Positions 1-7,412 of a stretch of 64,000 bases of DNA are shown piece by piece. Where the stretch lies: the NCBI GenBank assembly GCA_037129555.1, contig JBAXUS010000003.1, forward strand, positions 1 through 64,000, written 5' to 3'. A program made the position numbers and the translations under genes. The DNA comes from JANXLS01 sp037129555. GTDB taxonomy: Bacteria; Planctomycetota; SZUA-567; H5-PLA8. A model generated the notes under the pieces. That model was not told the DNA's origin. It did no database searches and was given only the letters and a program-made list of their open reading frames with translations. Position 1 is the stretch's first letter. Every line of letters begins with the position of its first letter.

Positions 1-315
1 ACGACGGTGGGCGATTTGCTTGCGGCGACTTTTCCAGGGGGATCGATCACCGGTGCGCCGAAATTGCGTGCGATGGAGATTATCGCGGAACTTGAAACGA
101 GAGCGCGAGGCCCCTATTGCGGAGCGATTGGATGGATCGGTCTCGACGGCAATCTCGACCTCAACATCGCCATCCGCACAGCTGTCTGCGATGAGGCGAA
201 ACAGGAAGCGCGCTATTTTTCCGGGGCGGGGATTGTTGTCGATTCGGATCCGGAAAAAGAATACGATGAAACGCAGTTGAAAGCCGCCGCGTTTTATAGA
301 GCGCTATCCATGTGA
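1..315 (+). CDS. pabB: Aminodeoxychorismate synthase component I, 3' end (partial)
   Basis: This is the C-terminal part of a chorismate-binding enzyme; the reading frame is open to the window edge, so the start lies outside. The GGSITGAPK motif followed by RAMEII, RGPYCGAIGW and DLNIAIRT is the conserved end of the chorismate-binding domain. Known role of the family: PabB adds the amide-derived amino group to chorismate for 4-aminobenzoate and folate synthesis. Anthranilate synthase (TrpE) shares the fold, but the RGxYCGxIG and DLNIAIRT wording is closer to PabB in my reading. The end of the protein, including the YxEtxxKaxA-type tail, looks intact. No following gene is close enough to define an operon. 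Confidence 0.85.
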   Translation, partial: TTVGDLLAATFPGGSITGAPKLRAMEIIAELETRARGPYCGAIGWIGLDGNLDLNIAIRTAVCDEAKQEARYFSGAGIVVDSDPEKEYDETQLKAAAFYRALSM

Positions 316-337
316 ACTTCACGCGCAAAAATTATTC

Positions 338-412
338 CTATTGTGACAATAGTTTCATAGAGTAAATGTTGGGAAGTCCGTCTATGACTGAAGGAACACT
401 CCATCTAGATGG
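338..412. promoter_or_regulatory. Two dyad sequences in the gap before the response regulator
   Basis: The 200-base gap between pabB and the response regulator holds no gene. It contains two perfect dyads: CTATTG-TGA-CAATAG at 338-352 and the 12-base palindrome CCATCTAGATGG at 401-412. Neither is followed by a T run, so they do not look like terminators. Their position upstream of a DNA-binding regulator makes them candidate operators, which is inference only. A GAGGAA ribosome binding site at 502-507 serves the ATG at 517. Confidence 0.35.
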
Positions 413-516
413 TTTTGAAACGTGCGTGGAAATTAGACGCATGTTCCGAGTATTTAGGCCCGACGTATTCTTGGACGTGATGTATTATGAATGGAACAGA
501 CGAGGAATTACAGCTG

Positions 517-1197
517 ATGAAACTACTGGTTGTCGAAGATGAACTGAAGGCTGCAACCTATCTTCAAAAAGGGTTGGGCGAAAACGGCTACGTGGTCGAT
601 GTTGCCAACGACGGCCAAGCCGGGTTGACGCAGGCTCTTTCTACGGGATACGACTTGGTGATTCTTGACGTGATGCTGCCCACGATGGATGGGTGGACAG
701 TTCTGGAAAAAATGCGCGAAGTCAAAGTCAACACACCGGTGCTGGTGCTGACGGCGCGTGACGCGGTTCATGATCGCGTCAAAGGATTGGAACTCGGCGC
801 TGACGATTACCTCGTCAAACCGTTTGCGTTTTCAGAACTGCTCGCGCGCGTGCGGTCGCTGTTGCGGCGCGGAAAAACGCTGTCCGAAACAATTCTGCGC
901 ATCGGCGATTTGGAGATCGATTTCGTCCGCCACAAAGCCCACCGCTCAGGCAAGCGCATGGAACTGACGCCGAAAGAATTCGCGTTGTTGTCCTTGATGG
1001 CTCGCCGCGCAGGCGAAGTGTTGTCGCGAACACTGATCGCCGAACAAGTCTGGGATATGAACTTTGATTGCGGCACGAACATCGTCGATGTTCACATGCG
1101 CCGCTTGCGATCCAAAGCCGACGATCCGTTCGACAACAAGTTGATTCACACGGTTCGCGGTGTGGGTTACGTGTTGGAAGACCGCAAGACGGCATAG
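517..1197 (+). CDS. OmpR/PhoB-family response regulator, CopR/CusR-like
   Basis: This is a 226-residue two-component response regulator. The receiver domain (residues 1-115) has the acidic pair E7-D8, phospho-acceptor D51, T79 and K101. A linker is followed by a winged-helix DNA-binding domain (about 125-222) ending in the typical HTVRGVGYVLE stretch. I chose the ATG at 517 over the one at 487 because GAGGAA at 502-507 is well spaced and the protein then begins directly with the receiver strand MKLLVVEDE. The sequence resembles copper/heavy-metal regulators (CopR, CusR, CzcR). No histidine kinase follows, although kinase genes usually sit next to this family; the next gene encodes BON domains. 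The signal it responds to cannot be told from the sequence. Confidence 0.9.
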   Translation: MKLLVVEDELKAATYLQKGLGENGYVVDVANDGQAGLTQALSTGYDLVILDVMLPTMDGWTVLEKMREVKVNTPVLVLTARDAVHDRVKGLELGADDYLVKPFAFSELLARVRSLLRRGKTLSETILRIGDLEIDFVRHKAHRSGKRMELTPKEFALLSLMARRAGEVLSRTLIAEQVWDMNFDCGTNIVDVHMRRLRSKADDPFDNKLIHTVRGVGYVLEDRKTA

Positions 1198-1203
1198 TGT
1201 TTT

Positions 1204-1225
1204 GCAGGAGTGGCGGCACTCCTGC
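1204..1225 (+). terminator. Hairpin after the response regulator
   Basis: GCAGGAGT (1204-1211) and ACTCCTGC (1218-1225) form an 8-base-pair stem with a GGCGGC loop, seven bases after the stop codon. A short T-rich stretch (TTTTGCTT) follows a few bases later. It is a plausible terminator, but the GGAGTGGCGGCACTCC wording also resembles an intergenic repeat, so it may be both. Confidence 0.5.
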
Positions 1226-1273
1226 CGCCGTTTTGCTTGAGTGCGTGGCGGGATGGGTTATTCTCGTGGAACT

Positions 1274-1996
1274 ATGATCAAACGCGAATCGAAGGTGTCG
1301 TCCGTCAGTTCCCGTACTTCCGGCCGATTAACGCCCAAGCCCGGCGATGAAAAGCTGCGGCAAGCCATTCTGGCCCATGTTCGTGACGTTTATAAAATGA
1401 GCCAAATCGAGGTCGCTGTGTGCGATGGCTTCGTCACGCTTGGTGGCGGCATCCGCTCGTTTCGACAGAAGGAATTGATCCACCGGTTTGTGATGGGATT
1501 GCGCGGTGTCAAGGCATTGAAAGATCTGCTGCGTGTCGATCCGGCTGAGAGCATCGCCGATAAAAAAGTCGCCGAACATATCCGCCAGGCGCTGGACGCC
1601 CACGCCGAACTGCCCTGCGGCATCGCTGTGATTCATGTGCATGAAGGTGTCGTGACGCTGAATGGAAATGTGCGCTCCGCAGAAGAGCGTTTTCTGGCTG
1701 AAAATGTGGCCAGCCATTGCCGGGGTGTCGTGGGTGTGATCAACACCTTGATCGTCGATCCGCTCGAAGAAATCAGCGACGAAGCGGCATCGCGCGCGGT
1801 CAAAGGAGCGCTGGCCTATTGTGATGATTTTGAGATGGATGATGTGACCGTGTCGTGCGCAGATGGCCGGGTCTGTTTACGCGGCGAAGTTCCGACGATG
1901 CTGGACAAGAAGCTGTGTGAAGAACTCGCCCGGATGCAGGCAGGGGTGCGTTCGGTCGAAAACTTGATTTCAGTAAACACCGCCAAAACGATTTAA
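1274..1996 (+). CDS. Triple BON-domain protein
   Basis: This 240-residue protein has three tandem BON domains at about residues 26-89, 97-162 and 168-234. Each has the pattern of an alpha helix, the 'v.dG.VtL.G.v.s' strand pair, a second helix and a closing 'V..v.n.l.v' strand. BON domains in OsmY and related proteins are usually periplasmic and bind phospholipid or act in envelope stress. Here the N-terminus is basic and polar (MIKRESKVSS) with no visible signal peptide, so a cytoplasmic or membrane-peripheral location is possible. The ATG at 1274 is preferred over one 11 codons upstream because the upstream segment has no homology-like character. Co-expression with the response regulator is uncertain because a hairpin lies between them. 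Confidence 0.8.
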   Translation: MIKRESKVSSVSSRTSGRLTPKPGDEKLRQAILAHVRDVYKMSQIEVAVCDGFVTLGGGIRSFRQKELIHRFVMGLRGVKALKDLLRVDPAESIADKKVAEHIRQALDAHAELPCGIAVIHVHEGVVTLNGNVRSAEERFLAENVASHCRGVVGVINTLIVDPLEEISDEAASRAVKGALAYCDDFEMDDVTVSCADGRVCLRGEVPTMLDKKLCEELARMQAGVRSVENLISVNTAKTI

Positions 1997-2001
1997 AAAA
2001 A

Positions 2002-2024
2002 GTGGGGCGGAACGCTTGTCCCAC
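2002..2024 (-). terminator. Rho-independent terminator of the minus-strand pair
   Basis: GTGGGGC (2002-2008) pairs with GTCCCAC (2018-2024), with one G-T pair. On the minus strand the hairpin is followed at once by seven T residues (the A run at 1995-2001). It therefore terminates the leftward gene ending at 2041 and lies between convergent genes. Confidence 0.75.
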
Positions 2025-2040
2025 CCCATGATCTTCAACG

Positions 2041-2481
2041 TTACTCTTCTTCGTCGGAGTCCAAATCCTCGCGGATCTGTTCGATCTCGCGTTTAATGGC
2101 TTCGTGACGCGCACGGATCATGCCCAACCGCGTTTGCGGTTTTGCAGGGTCCACGCCATTCTTGCCAGGCTGAGCCGTTAGGCGTCCGCTGCGGCGACCT
2201 TTGCCGGCTTTGGGCAAGGCGATTTCTGCTTCGACATCAAGGCCTTCGATATCATCTTCAAGGTCGATTTCTTCGTCTTCGTCGGGTTCAATATCAACGG
2301 GTTCGAGATCGTCTTCGTCAGGCTCCTCGAGCTTTCCATCCAATTCAGGCTCGTCATCTTTGACGTCGATTTTGGCGGAGCGCTTCGAGACGGCTTTCAG
2401 CTTTTTGGACGGCGGCGACAATTTCTTGGATTTGCCAACCGGCTCCTTTTCTTTGTCGTGATCTTTTGACTTGTCTTTCAT
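2041..2481 (-). CDS. Small highly charged protein of unknown function
   Basis: This 146-residue protein is strongly segmented by charge: a Lys-rich N-terminus (MKDKSKDHDKEKEP), a long Asp/Glu-rich middle (about residues 45-85), a basic GKGRRSGR stretch, then an amphipathic helix (RARHEAIKREIEQIREDL) and an acidic DSDEEE tail. The ATG at 2481 is used because the upstream in-frame extension is not charged in the same way. I do not recognise the family. The composition suggests an intrinsically disordered cytoplasmic protein with a C-terminal coiled-coil hook, perhaps binding nucleic acid or ribosomes. It follows another minus-strand gene by 147 bases and has its own terminator. Confidence 0.6.
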   Translation of the reverse strand: MKDKSKDHDKEKEPVGKSKKLSPPSKKLKAVSKRSAKIDVKDDEPELDGKLEEPDEDDLEPVDIEPDEDEEIDLEDDIEGLDVEAEIALPKAGKGRRSGRLTAQPGKNGVDPAKPQTRLGMIRARHEAIKREIEQIREDLDSDEEE

Positions 2482-2628
2482 GGCATTGCTTTCCAGAAAA
2501 AAGCGCTGGGGAGTGGACGCGGGCTGTGCGCTGAAATGCGCGAGGCTGCAGTCCGACCCGGCGCGGGTCATTGCAGCGGTATTGAAAAATCGAAAACTCT
2601 CGAAACCTCAATGAGCCGCTGCGCAAAA

Positions 2629-3093
2629 TTAAAAGGCATCAAACCGGTTTTTTCGCACTGGTGCCGCCCCCGGTTGCCCTCCAGACTGGCCTCCAGATTG
2701 AAAAGGTGGCTGAGCCAGGGGTTGATACGTCGGAGCCACTGCGGCCGAGCGCGTGGGCATCTGCGCCGGGCGCGCCTGAGGCACTCGGATCGGTGCTCCG
2801 CCGGACGCGGATTCCAAGGATGACAGAGCCTGTTTCATCGCCTCCAATGCGCTGGCCAGCGTTTCACGCGTGCTGTTCAATTCGGGTAATGCCTGAGCTT
2901 CCGGCAACGTCTGGCCGTGTTGAAAAATGTGATGAACTGTCGTCAGAAAGCGCTGCTTTTCAACCTGATACAACACGTCGCGAATGCGTGACTCCGTCTT
3001 CTTAAATTCCTCTTCGAATTGCTCAATTTCGTTGCGCAGAATTTCAATCTGTTCAAAGGTACTCAACTGATGCGAAAGGGGCGGCAACGGCAT
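2629..3093 (-). CDS. Coiled-coil protein of unknown function
   Basis: This 154-residue protein begins MPLPPLSHQLSTFEQ and has an acidic heptad-rich segment (about residues 10-50, EIEQFEEEFKKTESRIRDVL). A second helical segment (about 70-95) is followed by a Pro/Gln/Gly-rich disordered tail with GGQSGGQPG and a basic end (VRKNRFDAF). It has no signal peptide or membrane segment. It is the upstream member of a minus-strand pair with the charged protein ending at 2041. I do not recognise the family; oligomerisation through the coiled coil is the only supported statement. Confidence 0.6.
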   Translation of the reverse strand: MPLPPLSHQLSTFEQIEILRNEIEQFEEEFKKTESRIRDVLYQVEKQRFLTTVHHIFQHGQTLPEAQALPELNSTRETLASALEAMKQALSSLESASGGAPIRVPQARPAQMPTRSAAVAPTYQPLAQPPFQSGGQSGGQPGAAPVRKNRFDAF

Positions 3094-3297
3094 TGTGAAA
3101 AGTCCTCGTGTAGTCGCTCAGGCCAACGAATCGACACCCTCTGCGACGAGCAAAGATTCAAGTCTAACACAGCTTTCGTTCCATTCAAATTTGGTTTTTT
3201 GATTTTGCCTTCCGCAGGTGGTTTGTATAACTGATTCGATCAACAAGTCCTTGCATTCTCGCAAACAGAATTTTCTCAAATTGAAATTGGAGTACCC

Positions 3298-4890
3298 ATG
3301 ATCGAAGACTCGTACAGCCGCCGCAGGTTTCTTATGACGTCCGGCCTGTCGCTGGGCTGGTGCCTCGCGCAAGCCCGCGTGATGGCCGCCGACGCCCCCA
3401 ACGACAATCCACTCGCCAGTTTGAAACTCGACTGGACGCAGCAACTGGCGTGGTCGAACGTCATCGACGTGACTCGCCAGCCAGGTGCCACCATCGACGA
3501 AAAACTCGCGACGGCTCAAGCCGTCCTAGCAACCCAAGGCGGCGGCGTCGCGTATTTTCCGGAAGGCGTCTACACCTTTAAAGACTCGATCAAGGTACTC
3601 AACGGTGTCATCGTGCGCGGTGCAAATCCGTCGCCAATCACGTCCGCTCAAAACGAAAAGTACGCGTTACAAACCAAGTTTGAATTTCCCAAATACGACT
3701 TCGTGCCCGAGGGCGATGGCGCGCCGATCAGCACAGCGTTCAAAGGAATTTATCTCGCTGAACCGGCGATCGCAGCCAACGTCGGCGTGATCAATCTTGA
3801 GATCAATCGGGGACACATTCATTTCGACGACGACGGTGCCGAAGCGCATAAGGCCGGGAACAACCGCGTCATCTTCGGCTGCATCCTGCGCAACGCCGCC
3901 GTAGCCGACGACTCCGTTCCAAATCTCAAGCTCAATCAAAAAGGCTGGCAGCGCTTCACGTCCCGGCATCACGCGGCGATCGACATCAAAGCGGGCGCGA
4001 ATCTTCTCGTGGCCAACAACCGCATCCCGCAATCCGGCGATGACAATTTCACGATGAAGGGCTACGTGATTTTAGACACCAAGAAAAAAGAGACAGTGCT
4101 CGACGGAATCGTGTTTGATTACGACAACCGTCCGGGCATGTACGTGAACCATTACGGCATCGGCGGGCCCGGCGGACAGGGGCCGGACGGCACACCTGAA
4201 ACGCATCCTTACGGCTTTCGCAAAGGCATCGTGATCCGCGATAATTTCATCTTCAACACCGGGCGACTCGGCATCAGTTTTTGTGGAGACGGCGTCCAGT
4301 GTCTCAATAATATGGTGCGCATTCCCGACGACATCTGGCGGCCGACCGTCACCGGAACAGTCCTCACGACCGGCTCCGCCACGAACGACAATCGCGCCGT
4401 CGAAATGCGCGGATGGCGCTGGCTCGTCGATGGCAACGACTACATCGTCCATCGCAATTGGGCCTTTGAAAAGAAGCACAAGATCAATGACGGCGAAGGC
4501 CTGATGCACGAGGATCATGTCAATTCCACCATCAAAGACAGCGTCCTCACGAACAACCGGGGCAACACGTATCTGTCGTTGTACAAAACGGCGGGTATCG
4601 ACGGATTGAGAGTTGAAGGCAACGACATCCGCCTCGGCGACGGTCGGCAAACCATCGCCAACGGCACCGCGATTTTCGTCAGCGCGGACCGGACGAAGGA
4701 CCGCTTTCCCATTCGAAACGTCAGCATCATCAAGAACACCGTCCAGTTCGGCGGGATACTTCTTTCGGGCGATCCGTCTGAGAAAAATGAAATCAAAGGC
4801 AACAAGAATGTCGGTGAAACCGCAGTGCCGATGATGTTAAAAGCCAACGCCGATGTCGCTGACAACTCCGGTTTTGACCTCAAAAAATAG
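3298..4890 (+). CDS. Tat-exported right-handed beta-helix protein (pectate-lyase-like)
   Basis: The 530-residue protein starts with a twin-arginine signal: S7-R8-R9-R10-F11-L12 before a short hydrophobic stretch and an AxA-type site near ARVMAADA. An amphipathic lead-in with QGGGVAYFPEGVYTF (about residues 75-92) is the typical first turn of pectate-lyase-3-like beta helices. Asn- and Gly-rich helical rungs such as NVGVINLEI, GLRVEGNDI and VSIIKNTV continue to the C-terminus. GGAG at 3289-3292, five bases before the ATG, is a clear ribosome binding site. The family binds or cleaves acidic polysaccharides, but no catalytic residues can be assigned here. It probably forms an operon with the exported propeller-like protein 51 bases downstream. 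Confidence 0.75.
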   Translation: MIEDSYSRRRFLMTSGLSLGWCLAQARVMAADAPNDNPLASLKLDWTQQLAWSNVIDVTRQPGATIDEKLATAQAVLATQGGGVAYFPEGVYTFKDSIKVLNGVIVRGANPSPITSAQNEKYALQTKFEFPKYDFVPEGDGAPISTAFKGIYLAEPAIAANVGVINLEINRGHIHFDDDGAEAHKAGNNRVIFGCILRNAAVADDSVPNLKLNQKGWQRFTSRHHAAIDIKAGANLLVANNRIPQSGDDNFTMKGYVILDTKKKETVLDGIVFDYDNRPGMYVNHYGIGGPGGQGPDGTPETHPYGFRKGIVIRDNFIFNTGRLGISFCGDGVQCLNNMVRIPDDIWRPTVTGTVLTTGSATNDNRAVEMRGWRWLVDGNDYIVHRNWAFEKKHKINDGEGLMHEDHVNSTIKDSVLTNNRGNTYLSLYKTAGIDGLRVEGNDIRLGDGRQTIANGTAIFVSADRTKDRFPIRNVSIIKNTVQFGGILLSGDPSEKNEIKGNKNVGETAVPMMLKANADVADNSGFDLKK

Positions 4891-4941
4891 ACGTAGTAAG
4901 TTTCACTCCTTTCTCGAATCAACACGCTGGAGATCGCTCGA

Positions 4942-7302
4942 ATGAATCGTCAAAACGCGGTACTGAGTGCAGTCGGATTGTTTGCGTTAATCTCCGTCCA
5001 GGTACACAGCGCAGACGCCGCTGCTGAAGGCCCCAAATTTTGGAAGGACATCCCCGAACGCGCCGAAGTTCTCAACGCCACTTTCCTCGGCGGAAAGGGA
5101 AATGAGTGGCTTGTCGCTGGTGGGTTTCAGCCGGACGGGGCAGTCGTCGTCGTCGGAAATGTGCTGGGACCGGTGTTTGAATTGAGTGTTCCTACGTCCG
5201 TGATTGGAACCGATTTGCCGCCGCCTCCCGCGACCAAGCGAGTTCCAAAAATGTCCGGCGGTAAGGACTCGAAACAAGAGACCGACAAGAAGACTGGCGA
5301 ACCGATTTGGGAGAAACCCTCCTGGAAACATGAAGGCACCACCGGCTTCGTCGCGCGCTTGAGCAGCGATTTGAAAACGATCCTCTCCGTCACGCGTTTG
5401 CCCTGGGGCAGCGGCGCACTGACATCAGCGGCCATCGGGAAAGATGGATCGATTTATATCGCCGGACGAGCCAGCGACTCGATCAGCAGCATCGGCGGAA
5501 ACGTTGAGGAATTGAAAGTTGAAGTGGACGCGACGCGCAAAGGCGGTGGCTGCGAGCACACGTTTGTCGCTAAGCTTTCCTCAGACGGAAAAAAAGCCGA
5601 CTGGCTCCGCCATATGCGCGGATTCTCGGATGCTCCACGTGTAACACTTACTGAAAGCGGTGCACTGAATTTCGCGGCGCAGGACCTGCGTGTACTTGAT
5701 ACCAAAGGAAAATTGCAGCAGACCATTTCAGTCCCCGGCGGCATGAACGAAAAAACGTCCGTCAGTCCGCTCGATGGCAGCATCGTGAAAGGTGGCGAAC
5801 ACCACTGGCCCACCGGTCGCGAACCCTATCGCTGCCCGACGCTGAATATCCACAAGCCGGACGGCTCGTTAAACTATCAGTTCTACGATTGGGGCGGCCC
5901 GTACATCGGTCTCGACAACCTGCGCCTGGAATCCGACTCCGCCGTCCGCGCGGTCACACACGATAAGGACGGAAACATTTTTATTTACGCTTGGTCCGAC
6001 GGCGGGAACAGCGTCATGAATTTCGAGCCCAACGACGTCCGAAAGCAAACCACGCCGCGCGGCCTCGGCTTGACCACGGCGGGCGCGGGCGTCTTAAGTT
6101 GCGCGTACCTGATCAAGCTTGAACCGAAAGAATACAAGGCCATCGGTTGGACACTTTGGCTCGCGTTCAATCACAACAAACCCAACAGCGTGTGGATCGG
6201 CGCGCTCGGATACGCAGGCGACGGCTCGGTCTGTTTCGGTGGCGTCTCAGCGAACGGGTTGTGGCAGACGACGAATAAATTGACCGACGCGCCAGCCGCT
6301 GGAAACTACATCACGGTGCTCACGCCGGACATGGGCGGGGTGCGTTTTTGCTCGGTGATCCCCGGAGCGGGTGCAACCGAAATCGGCAACGATGGCCGGC
6401 AGAATTGGGGCATCGCGTCAGGCGTGGTCAATGGAAAACAACGCGCGTTGTTCGTCAGCGGTGCGGTCGCCGACGAAGAGAATTACGGCGTGAAAACGAA
6501 GACGCCCGTTAAGAATGCGCTGCAATCCGACTTCGGCGGCGGGATGTCGGACGGGTATATCGTGCTCCTCGATTTGTCGACTGGAGCGCCGGAGATATCA
6601 AAGCCAGCAGCCGCACCAGCCGCGACTGTGCCCGGCCCGAAACCGACCGCTGCAAGCTTCGAGATTGGAGCCATTACAAAAGTCGGCAAATCAAAAGGGA
6701 CGCCACTCGTTCCCGCCGATGGGACAACATTTCATGTCAATCCGAACGTTCCAAAATGGGTCACGGTTGACGCTGAATTCCGTGACCGAGATGGAAACTA
6801 TTGGCCGACGTTCATGTCCGGGAAACCGGTCAGTGGTGAACTCCTTTTCAAAGCCGGACAACTCGAGCCGACATTCACCGTCGCATGCTCGACCGTCTGT
6901 CAACCGCGCGGGGATCAAAGCCGCAGAATTCTCGGTGAATTTGTAAAAGGCGAGCAACCGCCGAAATTCGAATTCACATTGAATTCGCTGGGCCCGGCGA
7001 AGACGCACACGGTCACAAGCGTGGACCGGAAAGGCAACCCACAATCCCGCACATTCACTTATTACGAAGGTCAAGGCACGCTCGTGCTTGGCGACCGAAA
7101 ATTGCCCGTCACGCCGCGCGTGACACTCACATATCACGGCCCGAAAGAAGGCGGAGTCGACACCGTGAACCTCAACGCATGGATCACCCTTCCGGGCAAA
7201 GAATTGGGCCTGACCGCACCGGGCACAGCTGGCGATATCGACATCCGCATCGGCATGAGCGGCACGGTGAACACCGAGAATCCGCCCAAGAAAAAGAAGT
7301 GA
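4942..7302 (+). CDS. Large exported propeller-like protein of unknown function
   Basis: The 786-residue protein has a Sec signal peptide (MNRQNAVLSAVGLFALISVQVHS, cut near ADA). It then shows repeated beta segments of the kind 'fvg.....DGs.yiaG', for example WLVAGGFQPDGAVVVVGNV, AAIGKDGSIYIAGRA and ALGYAGDGSVCFGGV, suggesting a beta-propeller related to SBBP repeats. A Pro/Ala-rich linker at about residues 555-575 leads to a separate C-terminal beta domain ending in a KKKK tail. GGAG at 4929-4932 supports the start. The upstream gene encodes an exported beta-helix protein, so both may act on an extracellular polymer; that pairing is inferred from position only. Confidence 0.6.
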   Translation: MNRQNAVLSAVGLFALISVQVHSADAAAEGPKFWKDIPERAEVLNATFLGGKGNEWLVAGGFQPDGAVVVVGNVLGPVFELSVPTSVIGTDLPPPPATKRVPKMSGGKDSKQETDKKTGEPIWEKPSWKHEGTTGFVARLSSDLKTILSVTRLPWGSGALTSAAIGKDGSIYIAGRASDSISSIGGNVEELKVEVDATRKGGGCEHTFVAKLSSDGKKADWLRHMRGFSDAPRVTLTESGALNFAAQDLRVLDTKGKLQQTISVPGGMNEKTSVSPLDGSIVKGGEHHWPTGREPYRCPTLNIHKPDGSLNYQFYDWGGPYIGLDNLRLESDSAVRAVTHDKDGNIFIYAWSDGGNSVMNFEPNDVRKQTTPRGLGLTTAGAGVLSCAYLIKLEPKEYKAIGWTLWLAFNHNKPNSVWIGALGYAGDGSVCFGGVSANGLWQTTNKLTDAPAAGNYITVLTPDMGGVRFCSVIPGAGATEIGNDGRQNWGIASGVVNGKQRALFVSGAVADEENYGVKTKTPVKNALQSDFGGGMSDGYIVLLDLSTGAPEISKPAAAPAATVPGPKPTAASFEIGAITKVGKSKGTPLVPADGTTFHVNPNVPKWVTVDAEFRDRDGNYWPTFMSGKPVSGELLFKAGQLEPTFTVACSTVCQPRGDQSRRILGEFVKGEQPPKFEFTLNSLGPAKTHTVTSVDRKGNPQSRTFTYYEGQGTLVLGDRKLPVTPRVTLTYHGPKEGGVDTVNLNAWITLPGKELGLTAPGTAGDIDIRIGMSGTVNTENPPKKKK

Positions 7303-7412
7303 GCATGATGGCGGTGAAGACGGCCCTGTGAAGTCTCTGCAACCCGTCTTGTACAATCGCTCCGTCTCTCTTAAGATGCGCGGATTCGAGTCCGGTGTAC
7401 ACAGCACAGCGT

